A stretch of DNA of 34,959 bases, from NCBI GenBank assembly GCA_947173895.1, contig CAMWGU010000025.1:1-34959 (forward strand), in the 5' to 3' direction. Position numbers and translations under genes: made by a program. This DNA comes from an uncultured Bacteroides sp. Lineage in GTDB: Bacteria; Bacteroidota; Bacteroidia; Bacteroidales; Bacteroidaceae. Below the pieces are notes generated by a model. It made no database searches. It was given only the letters and a program-made list of their open reading frames with translations, and was not told the origin of the DNA. Below are positions 1-8,500 of the stretch, in pieces; position 1 is the first letter of the stretch, and each line of letters opens with the position of its first letter.

Positions 1-16
1 ACACGTACGTACGTGT
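1..16. repeat. 16-bp palindrome, same sequence as the array units at 30.6 kb
   Basis: The window opens with the perfect palindrome ACACGTACGTACGTGT, identical to units 1 and 5 of the array at 30634-30737. It is followed by TTTT, as unit 5 is. The window edge prevents knowing whether it is the last unit of another array. Its role is unknown. Confidence 0.85.
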
Positions 17-132
17 TTTACGATGGGTCGGTACGCTTCTTTTTGAAGGGGGAAAAGCGAAAGCGATTCCGGTTTTTTGTTCAATAAAATTCCTTTCTTT
101 ACATTGCGGATGTAAACCTCACAAATTTTATA

Positions 133-140
133 TACTTTTG
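133..140 (+). promoter_or_regulatory. Candidate -7 box for the ADP-ribosylglycohydrolase-like gene
   Basis: TACTTTTG matches the Bacteroidetes -7 consensus TAnnTTTG and lies 20 bases before the ATG at 161. No TTTG is visible at the usual 19-21 bp upstream, so only half of the promoter is supported. Confidence 0.45.
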
Positions 141-160
141 TTTTCTTATTGAATTGGAAT

Positions 161-946
161 ATGCAGAAAATAAAAGCAGGGCTGACCGGATTCATTTTGG
201 GCGACTGGTTGGGAATGCCTTATCGGGGAAAAGGAAAAGGGACATTCAGGCCTGTACGTACTAAATCCTACCTTCGGGGAGGTAAATGTTCGGGCAATAC
301 CTCGCTATTGTTGTGCGCGCTAGACAGTCGTTGTGATCTGGTGCTTTATCGGCAGAACTTAAAGGAGTGGTGCTTTCATAAAAAGTATACCGGCGAGCAC
401 ATTGAGTTTGATGTGGATTCGGTTATCAGGAAATCGGTCATGACGAATTTCAGGGCGGTGTCTTCGGATGCTCATAGTGGGAACCGCAGCCTGATGGGGT
501 GTTGTGTGCTGGCTTTTACTTCTTTGTCTCGTGAGGAGATTCTTCCGTTTGTCAAGGCTACTCATAACTGTCGGTATAATGCTAAGTACACGTGTTTTTT
601 TATCGAGCTGATTCGCGAGTTGCTGAGAGGGGAGCAAAAGGAGCATGCGTTGAGGCGGGTTGAGCGGAAGTGCGATGTGTGTGTAAACAGACAGAACTTT
701 AGCAACGGAAATTTTGTGGTAGACACGGTGGAGTCTGTTGTCAATTGTTTCATGGCGGGGAATAATTATGCAGAGTGTGTGTTCTTGGCCATAAATTCGG
801 GCAAGTCGAGCGATGCGGTAGGAGCGTTGACCGGTTTGTTGGCGGGCCTTTATTATGGTGTGGGCTTGACGAACGGGGTGAAAGACTTTGGAATGATGGA
901 AGCTTATATCGATTCCTTCCTTCTTTATCTTCGTTCTACTCTTTAA
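161..946 (+). CDS. ADP-ribosylglycohydrolase (DraG)-like protein, probable pseudoenzyme
   Basis: The 261-residue protein follows the DraG/ARH family plan. It has an N-terminal GDWLGMP (family GDxxGxP), a GNRSLM segment (family GNGALMR), and near the C-terminus AINSG followed by an ALTGLLAGLYYG helix (family AxNxGGDTDT plus AxxGxLAGAxYG). Family members remove ADP-ribose from proteins or small molecules with a two-metal centre. Here the first metal motif TDDT reads SGNT (residues 44-47), and GGDTDT reads GKSSDA (214-219), keeping only the second Asp. Catalysis as known for the family therefore looks unlikely, and a binding role is possible. I prefer the ATG at 161 to the in-frame TTG at 149 because the family motif begins directly after it. 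The 3' end overlaps the opposing dinB by 11 bp. The protein is rich in Cys and basic residues, so general sequence decay cannot be excluded. Confidence 0.7.
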   Translation: MQKIKAGLTGFILGDWLGMPYRGKGKGTFRPVRTKSYLRGGKCSGNTSLLLCALDSRCDLVLYRQNLKEWCFHKKYTGEHIEFDVDSVIRKSVMTNFRAVSSDAHSGNRSLMGCCVLAFTSLSREEILPFVKATHNCRYNAKYTCFFIELIRELLRGEQKEHALRRVERKCDVCVNRQNFSNGNFVVDTVESVVNCFMAGNNYAECVFLAINSGKSSDAVGALTGLLAGLYYGVGLTNGVKDFGMMEAYIDSFLLYLRSTL

Positions 947-2024
947 ACTCCAGTGCGAGTTGTTTCCATGTCGGTTTGTCTGTTCGCTCTTCTTTAGGAT
1001 TGGACACGGCCAGTCCGATGAGCCGTATGGGATGGTTTTCGTAGTCCACTTCTTTCAGCAGTTGTTTGGCAAGCGGCAAGATATGGTCCATGCTGGTCAG
1101 GTCATTGCTTTGGGTGATGCTGCGGGTTATTTGGGTGAAGTCGTGGAATTTTATTTTTAGTGTAAGCGTGTTGCCGCCAAAGCGGGTACGCTCCAGTCTG
1201 GCCAGCAGTTCGGTAGTGACATGATAAAGTTCGATAATGGCGGAAGAACGCCGCGAAATGTCTTTTTCCAGTGTATGTTCGCATCCCACTGACTTGCGGA
1301 TTCTTACAGGCTCTACGGGACGGAGGTCGATGCCCCGTGCAAAGTCGTAGTATAGGCGGCCGGCTTTACCAAACTGGCGGGTCAGCATTTCCAGCGTGCA
1401 GGCTTGCAGTTGGCTTCCGTTGTGGATGCCCAGTGCATGCATTTTTTTGGCAGTTACCGGTCCTACTCCCCAAAATGACTCTATAGGAAGGCGGACGATG
1501 AAATCCAGGGCCTGGTCGGGATGTATTGTGCATAGTCCGTCGGGCTTGCGGTAGTCGGAGGCAACTTTGGCCAGAAACTTGTTGTAGGACACTCCGGCCG
1601 AGGCAACCAGTTCTAGTTCTTCGCGGATGCGTCGTTTTATTTCCTTGGCTATGTCGACCGCCAGCGGAATTCCGGCTTTGTTTTCGGTTACGTCCAGAAA
1701 CGCTTCGTCCAGTGCCAGCGGCTCTATAACGTCGGTGTAACAGCGGAAAATGTCGTGTATCTGTCGGGATACCTCTTTATATACATCCATCCGTCCGGGG
1801 ACAAAGATCAGTTCCGGACAGAGTTTCTTGGCCGTTTGCGACGACATGGCCGAATGTACTCCGTAGCGGCGCGCTTCGTAGCTGGCTGCGGCCACTACGC
1901 CCCGTTTCTCGGCATGGCCTACGGCAATCGGTTTTCCGCGCCATTCTGGATTGTTCCGCTGTTCTACCGATGCATAAAATGCGTCCATATCAATATGTAT
2001 TATCTTTCGTCCGGTCATTTTCAT
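936..2024 (-). CDS. dinB: DNA polymerase IV (Y-family translesion polymerase)
   Basis: The 362-residue length is normal for Pol IV. The palm motif IHIDMDAFYASVEQ lies at the N-terminus and supplies the first catalytic Asp. LALDEAFLDV near residue 105 supplies the Asp-Glu pair. SYNKFLAKVASDYRKPDG follows, then helix-hairpin-helix and little-finger regions. The enzyme copies past lesions at the cost of accuracy and usually contacts the sliding clamp through its C-terminus. I see no clear QLxLF clamp motif, although QLALEF at the extreme C-terminus is a plausible variant. The first ATG (2024) and a second two codons later are both usable. It is divergent from the antiporter gene, with 104 bp between, and overlaps the 3' end of the DraG-like gene. 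I saw no LexA-type box. Confidence 0.96.
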   Translation of the reverse strand: MKMTGRKIIHIDMDAFYASVEQRNNPEWRGKPIAVGHAEKRGVVAAASYEARRYGVHSAMSSQTAKKLCPELIFVPGRMDVYKEVSRQIHDIFRCYTDVIEPLALDEAFLDVTENKAGIPLAVDIAKEIKRRIREELELVASAGVSYNKFLAKVASDYRKPDGLCTIHPDQALDFIVRLPIESFWGVGPVTAKKMHALGIHNGSQLQACTLEMLTRQFGKAGRLYYDFARGIDLRPVEPVRIRKSVGCEHTLEKDISRRSSAIIELYHVTTELLARLERTRFGGNTLTLKIKFHDFTQITRSITQSNDLTSMDHILPLAKQLLKEVDYENHPIRLIGLAVSNPKEERTDKPTWKQLALEFKE

Positions 2025-2041
2025 GTAAGTCTTTGGCCTCG

Positions 2042-2049
2042 CAAAGGTA
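2042..2049 (-). promoter_or_regulatory. Candidate -7 box for dinB
   Basis: Read on the minus strand, the sequence is TACCTTTG, a full match to TAnnTTTG, 17 bases upstream of the dinB ATG. No convincing -33 TTTG is present. The transcript leader would be only about a dozen bases long. Confidence 0.55.
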
Positions 2050-2128
2050 GGAAAACCTTCTTGGTTGATGAACTATCCGAATATTTTATTTGTTTTCTTT
2101 TCTTTAATTTACAGCTATTTTGACGAAT

Positions 2129-4309
2129 ATGAGAGCAGTGCGTAAGAACTATCTGATTTATCTGACGATGATATTGGTTTTCGGAGGGTTGATTTATGCT
2201 GCTGTAATGGGGGGTGGACATTGGTTGCATGCATCGCCGTTGCGCCCTGTAGCAGCAGGTGTTGATGCGTTTACACAGTTTAAAACTGTTTTGCACGATA
2301 ATTTGATGCATCCTTTTGCTGTGTTGCTTGTCCAGATAATCGTGGTGTTGGTTACTGTCCGTGCCTTTTCGTTTGTGTTTCGTTGGATGGGGCAACCGGG
2401 GGTAATCGGCGAGATTGTAGCGGGTATTGCGCTGGGGCCATCGGTACTTGGGGCGCTTTATCCCGATATGTTTGGCTTTCTGTTCCGGCCTGATTCTTTG
2501 ACCAATTTAGAACTGGTCAGCCAGTTGGGGCTGGTGTTGTTCATGTTCGTCATCGGGATGGAGGTGGACTTTGGTGTGCTGAAAAACAAGATTCATGAGA
2601 CGTTGATCATCAGTCATGCCGGCATCTTGGTCCCTTTTTTTCTTGGTATATTGGCTTCTTTTTATGTATACGGGGAGTATGCTTCTCATCAGACAGCTTT
2701 CTTGCCTTTTGCGTTGTTTATCGGCATATCCATGAGCATCACTGCTTTTCCTGTGTTGGCACGTATTGTTCAAGAGCGGAATATGACGCGTCGGCCTGTA
2801 GGGATTCTCACGATAGCTTCTGCGGCCAATGATGATGTGACGGCTTGGTGTTTGTTGGCTGTTGTCATTGCTATAGCTAAGGCAGGCACTTTGGGTGGAG
2901 CCTTGTATACAGTGTTGCTTACGATTGTCTACATTGTTGTGATGTTTGCCGGAGTGCGCCCGTTTCTGAAGAAACTTGGCGCGTTTTATTCCAATAAGGA
3001 GGTGATAAACAAAGCTTTTGTAGGGTTCGTCTTTCTGCTGTTGGCCGTTTCGGCAGTTTTGACAGAGGTTTTGGGTATTCATGCTCTGTTTGGTGCTTTT
3101 ATGGCAGGAGTGGTGATGCCTTCCAATCCGGGTTTTCGCAAGGTGATGGTGGAAAAGGTGGAAGACATTGCGTTGGTTTTTTTTCTGCCTTTGTTTTTTG
3201 CTTTCACAGGCTTGCGCACACAAGTCGGACTAGTCAATACTCCCGGATTGTGGGGAGTATGTTTATTGTTGGTGCTCGTGGCGGTGATAGGTAAGTTTGG
3301 CGGTTGTGCTGTGGCTTCCCGTTTGGTAGGCGAGTCATGGAAAGATAGTTTCATTATAGGCACTTTGATGAATACCCGTGGGCTGATGGAGTTGGTGGCG
3401 TTGAACATCGGTTATGAGTTGGGAGTACTTCCTCCACCTATTTTTGTCATTCTTGTCCTCATGGCGTTGGTAACTACATTTATGACCACTCCGTTGCTGA
3501 ATCTGGTAGAACGCCGATTTGCCTCCGAAGCTCGTACCCCCTCTGCACAGCGAAGACTGCTTTTGTTCTTCGGACGTCCCGAAACGGGGGCTATCTTGTT
3601 GTCGGTTTACAAACTTCTTTTTGGGAAACAGCTTTCTTGTCATCGGGTGATTGCTGTCCATTATACCATGGGTACCGATGTGAATCTTGTCAATGCAGAA
3701 CAGTTTAGGCAAGAAAGCTTTATTCCGGTAGACGAACGGGCAAATTATTTAGGCATATCTGTCGAGAAACGTTATAGAGTAACCGATAATTTAGTATCTG
3801 ATATGATTGCCACTGTAGAAGCGGAAGCTCCGGACATCTTGTTGCTGGGTGCAGGTCCACGTTTCATGGCTGACGGAGAGAAATCAATGACTGTTTTTTT
3901 CGGCCTGTTTCGTGAGAAGGTAGATGATGTATTGTTTCGCGTCTCTTGTCCCGTAGCTATATTTGTGAATCGTGGTTATCAGGATGGAAACGAAGTGACA
4001 ATCTGGATAAATGGGAGCCGGGATGCTTTCCTTTTTGCCTATCTGGAACGTCTGTTGGAAGAAGGAGATGGCCTGGTTCGTCTTTATGTTTCTGGTCGTG
4101 CGGAAAAAGATTACAGCGGGCAGGTGCAGCATTTTGCCGGGCGGTATGCCGGCAGATTCAGTTGCTGTCCGTGCATAGAGACGGAGGAACTGGCATTATT
4201 GCCGGCTCATGGATTGCTTGTTCTGAGTTATGCAGCCTGTGAAGATTTTGCCGCCAGACATATTTTCACTTCTCTTCCTTCTTTGCTGGTAATAAAGGAG
4301 ACGCTTTAG
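2129..4309 (+). CDS. CPA2-family cation/proton antiporter, CHX/Kha1-like, with C-terminal soluble domain
   Basis: The 726-residue protein has an N-terminal half (to about 440) of roughly a dozen hydrophobic segments typical of Na+/H+ exchanger-fold CPA2 transporters. The ion-site motif is ANDDVTAW with Asp235-Asp236. The segment NTRGLMELVALNIG, followed by FVILVLMALVTTFMTTPLL, closely resembles plant CHX and yeast Kha1 K+/H+ exchangers rather than KefB/C. No RCK/TrkA-N domain follows. Instead, residues about 470-726 form a soluble region with two portions reminiscent of universal-stress-protein folds, including ILLLGAGPRF. This suggests an inner-membrane monovalent cation/H+ exchanger for pH or K+ homeostasis. 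The ion is inferred. I chose the ATG at 2129 over an in-frame TTG at 2120. It is divergent from dinB. Confidence 0.88.
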   Translation: MRAVRKNYLIYLTMILVFGGLIYAAVMGGGHWLHASPLRPVAAGVDAFTQFKTVLHDNLMHPFAVLLVQIIVVLVTVRAFSFVFRWMGQPGVIGEIVAGIALGPSVLGALYPDMFGFLFRPDSLTNLELVSQLGLVLFMFVIGMEVDFGVLKNKIHETLIISHAGILVPFFLGILASFYVYGEYASHQTAFLPFALFIGISMSITAFPVLARIVQERNMTRRPVGILTIASAANDDVTAWCLLAVVIAIAKAGTLGGALYTVLLTIVYIVVMFAGVRPFLKKLGAFYSNKEVINKAFVGFVFLLLAVSAVLTEVLGIHALFGAFMAGVVMPSNPGFRKVMVEKVEDIALVFFLPLFFAFTGLRTQVGLVNTPGLWGVCLLLVLVAVIGKFGGCAVASRLVGESWKDSFIIGTLMNTRGLMELVALNIGYELGVLPPPIFVILVLMALVTTFMTTPLLNLVERRFASEARTPSAQRRLLLFFGRPETGAILLSVYKLLFGKQLSCHRVIAVHYTMGTDVNLVNAEQFRQESFIPVDERANYLGISVEKRYRVTDNLVSDMIATVEAEAPDILLLGAGPRFMADGEKSMTVFFGLFREKVDDVLFRVSCPVAIFVNRGYQDGNEVTIWINGSRDAFLFAYLERLLEEGDGLVRLYVSGRAEKDYSGQVQHFAGRYAGRFSCCPCIETEELALLPAHGLLVLSYAACEDFAARHIFTSLPSLLVIKETL

Positions 4310-4459
4310 TTCGGGCATTTGTTCTATTGTTGTCGAAACGGATTTATGTCGCAATATATGAAAGGCCGTGAAATCAGGATGGCTGTAGTGGCAGTATGGA
4401 AAGTTTATATGAACCATACTTTATGCCCTTTTAAGTGATATTATCTGCCGAATAATTCG

Positions 4460-4467
4460 TATCTTTG
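4460..4467 (+). promoter_or_regulatory. Candidate -7 box for the EEP-fold lipoprotein gene
   Basis: TATCTTTG is a perfect TAnnTTTG match, 27 bases before the ATG at 4495. The -33 region shows no clean TTTG at 19-21 bp. The stretch 4310-4459 otherwise holds no structure that I can interpret. Confidence 0.55.
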
Positions 4468-4494
4468 TACTTCAATAATGAATCTGAATCTATA

Positions 4495-5436
4495 ATGAAA
4501 ACAAAGAATTTATGCTTGTTGGCCGTTCTTTACCTGTTGGTTGGGGCTGCTTGTACTCCTTTGAAAGAGTCGAAAAAGAAACTGACTGTCTTATCATGGA
4601 ATGTATGGCATGGTGGCCATTCGGAACATTATCCCGGAAAAGGATGTGAGGGAACTATTGGCATTCTTCGGAAAAGCGGTGCGGATGTGATATTGATGGT
4701 CGAAACGTATGGAACGGCCCCTCAGGTAGCCGACTCATTGGGATATTCATATAATCTTATTTCCGACAACCTATGCATTTACAGCCGCTATCCCATTACT
4801 CAGAAATACACTTTCAGCGATAGTATAAGTACTTTCAATTTTGGTGGAGTGATGATTGATGTAGACGGCACACCGGTTCGTCTTTTCGACACTTGGTTGC
4901 ATTACTTGCCTGATATGCGCTTGGCACCTACCGACAAGACGGAGGAAGAAATTTTGGCTTGGGAAAAGGAAGGAACGCGCGATGAAGAAATTCATAAGAT
5001 TTTGGCTGTCCTCCAGCCTATATTGGCCGAGACAGATAGCATCCCTGTCATTATGGGTGGTGATTTCAATACCCATTCTCATTTGGACTGGACCGAAGCT
5101 ACCCGCCATTTGTATAATCATGGAGGCGCTGTAGTGAGATGGCCTGTTTCTGTGGCTCTTGAGGAAGCCGGATTCAAAGACAGTTTCCGTCAGTTGAATC
5201 CCGATCCGGCCGCCAGTCCCGGAGTGACGTGGCTGACAGATGCCGACTCTTTGGAAACCGAATGCCGCATGGATCGTATTGACTTCATCTACTATCAAGG
5301 AAAAACGATCCGGGCGACAGCATCCGATTGCTATGATAATAGTTTGGGAAAGATATTCACTTTCAAGGGAGAAGACTTTTTCTATCCATCCGACCATGGC
5401 TTTGTCCTCACGGAATTCGAGCTGGACTCGAAATAA
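4495..5436 (+). CDS. Endonuclease/exonuclease/phosphatase-fold lipoprotein
   Basis: The 313-residue protein begins with a lipoprotein signal (LLVGAAC, acylated Cys20), so it is exported and membrane-anchored. The body carries the ordered EEP-fold motifs: LSWNVWHGG (Asn), VILMVETYG (metal-binding Glu), MGGDFNTHS (Asp and Asn), MDRIDFIYY, and SDHGFVLTEF (catalytic His). The fold includes DNase I-like nucleases, inositol phosphatases and sphingomyelinases, and the substrate cannot be told from sequence. I chose the ATG at 4495 over an in-frame TTG at 4465, because only this start places a signal peptide at the N-terminus. It ends 75 bp before the HTCS gene on the same strand, but its own -7 box and general function argue that it is a neighbour rather than a PUL component. 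Confidence 0.88.
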   Translation: MKTKNLCLLAVLYLLVGAACTPLKESKKKLTVLSWNVWHGGHSEHYPGKGCEGTIGILRKSGADVILMVETYGTAPQVADSLGYSYNLISDNLCIYSRYPITQKYTFSDSISTFNFGGVMIDVDGTPVRLFDTWLHYLPDMRLAPTDKTEEEILAWEKEGTRDEEIHKILAVLQPILAETDSIPVIMGGDFNTHSHLDWTEATRHLYNHGGAVVRWPVSVALEEAGFKDSFRQLNPDPAASPGVTWLTDADSLETECRMDRIDFIYYQGKTIRATASDCYDNSLGKIFTFKGEDFFYPSDHGFVLTEFELDSK

Positions 5437-5511
5437 GCAAACGGCCTGTCCGCAAGGAAAACCGGATGCTTTCAGAATTTGATGATGTCGAATTATTGAA
5501 AGAAGAATGAA

Positions 5512-8500
5512 ATGAACTACAGATATGTTCTCCTGATATGCGCATGGTTGTTGTCCTGCATGTCGGTGTCTGCCGAATATTTCAGACAGATCGGATTGGC
5601 TGAAGGGCTGACACAGCCTTCCGTTATGGCCATTTATCAGGATCAGTTGGGCCGGATGTGGTTTGGCACTCGTGAAGGAATTAATATGTATGATGGAAAA
5701 CAGGTCACTTCGTTCAAAGGATGGGTGTCTGGAATAGCTCCAGATACTTCCGTGTGGCTGGGAAATGAAGTATCTGCCATTGTAGGAGACAGCTTGGGAA
5801 ATATCTTCTTTCTGGTAGATGACGATCTGATTGAATACGATATACGGGCCGAAAAGTTTATTCGCCTTTCCTATCACAATCAGATACCGGTGCTGGCCGC
5901 TTCGGGGGGGGACATCTGGTATATGAGAAACGATTCCATCTTTTGTCATCGAACTACAGACGGCCAGAATACTTTGGTGGCCAAAACCCACATCAAGGCA
6001 TCGGTGTCCTGCATGACCATATTGCCCGACAAAATTATTATCGGTACGCTGGATGGGGCTTATTTTATTGACCGGGTTTCTCTGCAACAGACACATGTGC
6101 TCGAAGGAACGGATGTATATCAGGTGTTCGAAAGCTCGGACAAGGAAATCTGGCTGGGGACTCGAATGCACGGACTCTACCGGATGAAGGAAGGGGAGGA
6201 GGTGCGTAGTGTGCCCTTTACTCCCGGATCGCCGGAAGGTGTCAGCAGCTGGCAGATACGTGCATTTGTAGAAGATAATGAACGCAATGTATGGTTCGGA
6301 ACCTTTGACGGATTGCAGAAATACAATACACGTACACAGGAATATTCATTGATCCGAATTCCTCAGTATGCCAGCGGACTCACTCATCCTTCCATCTTTT
6401 CACTCTATAAAGACAGGCAGGGAACGATATGGGTAGGAAGCTATTTTGGCGGGGTGAACTATTTTATTCCTCGGAGCGAAAGTTTCATGCGGTATGATTA
6501 TGACAAAAGCGCCACTCGAAAGCTCTATTATTCTTATATAGGTGATATCTTGACCGATAGGGATGGGCATTTGTGGCTGAGTACCGATGGCGGAGGAATT
6601 ACTTGCACAGACAAGGAATGGAATATTGTGTGCCAGCTGACGGCAGAAGGAGCCAATTCGCTTCCGCATAATAATATCAAAAGCATTGCGTATGACGAAA
6701 AGAACCATTGTCTTTATATTGGCACTTACTTGGGTGGATTGTCGCGTTATGACATACGGACCGGACATTTCCACAACTACCTGGATATGCAAAACGGCGA
6801 AGAGGCTCCCAACGAAATTGTCTATCATGTAAAAATGTGGAATGACCAACTCTATCTGTCGGCGCGTAACGGAGTGTTCCGGCTCGATGTACGTACCCAG
6901 CGTTTTCATAAACTGGATGTGCCCAGTTCTTATTGTGAATACTTTGATATTGATCCGGATGGGAATATGTATTTGGCTCGGAAAACATCCTTTCTGTTGG
7001 TGAATTTGGATAGGCTGGACGATGTGCAGACTGTCAGTCTGCCGCTGAAGAACAATCGAGCGCAAATCACTCATATCTGGGCTACAACTTCGGGAGCGTA
7101 TGCCAGTACGTTGGGAGGCGGAGTGTTTTTTTATGAACGTATAGCAGAAAAACTCCATCGTTATACGGCGGGTGATCAGCAATTGCCCAGCGATTTTTGT
7201 TATAATGTCTGCACATCGCGTGACGGGCGGGTGCTGATTACCAGCGACCAGGGAGTGACTTGCTTCCAGCCATATGAAAACAGGTTTACCACACTGAATT
7301 TACGCGATGACTTCTCTTCTTCCTACATCATCAACGGGTGTGGCATGTTTGTGTCCGATGAGGGTAGAATATTCATAGGCGACACTCAAGGTGTGACGGT
7401 GCTTTCTGAAAAGGATTTTGATAAGGCAGGCGTTTTCCGTCATACGCCCGATCTGTATTTCTCGCAATTGTGGGTAAACAATCAGTTGGTCGTTCCACAA
7501 GACGAAACCGGAATCTTGAATATTTCTTTTCCTTACACCGATCGGCTTACGCTGAACCATCGGCAGAATAATCTGGTTATAGGATTTGCCCTGCCCGATT
7601 ATGAGCAATTGTTATCGAAGAAACAATACCGTTACAAACTGGAAGGATTCGATCAGAAATGGATTCGTACCCGGCAGCCGGAAGCTCACTATACCAATCT
7701 GGCTCCGGGAACCTATATCTTCAAGGCGGCTATGGCCGATGACGGACAAAACACTACAGGAAGCGAGATCAGCCTGAAATTGGTCATTACTTCCCCTTGG
7801 TACGACACCTGGTGGGCATGGATTTTTTATGCTATACTATCGGGCAGCTGCCTTTATTACTTTATTACCAGTCGGATAGCCAAACGCACGTTGGCACTTT
7901 CGCTGGAGAAAGAACGCTTTGAAAAACAGCAGATCGAGAAATTGAATCATGAGAAACTGGTGTTCTTTACTAATGTGAGCCATGAATTCAGAACACCGCT
8001 TACTTTGATAATTAGCCATATTGATATCCTATTGCAAAAGTATTCATTGACTCCTTCCATCTATAATCAGATTCTGAAGATTAGAAAGAATGCCGGCAAG
8101 ATGAATAATCTGATATCCGAATTGCTGGAATTCAGGAAGTTGGAACAGAACTACGAGATATTGCAGTTGAGCCAGCAGGATATTGTCGCTTTTTTGAAGG
8201 AAATCTATTTGTCGTTTGCCGATTATGCTCATCAGCGAGGAATCAGTTACGATTTCCGTCTGCTGGATGCTCCTGTTGGATGCTGGTTTGATGCACAACT
8301 GATGGAGAAAGTATTTTTCAATCTGCTTTCTAACGCCTTCAAGTATACGTCTGACGGAGGTTCCATTTTCTTGTCGGGCGAGATTATTTCCGATCGGATT
8401 GTTTTGCGTATTACCGACACTGGTATCGGTATTTCTGCACAAGAAACCAGCAAAATATTTACTCGCTTCTATCAAAGTGAGGATCCTGCCAAGAAAAACA

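Noticed and set aside
4771..6171. Long antisense open frame (466 codons) across the EEP and HTCS genes
   Set aside because: It spans the junction of two well-supported plus-strand genes and shows no family motif.
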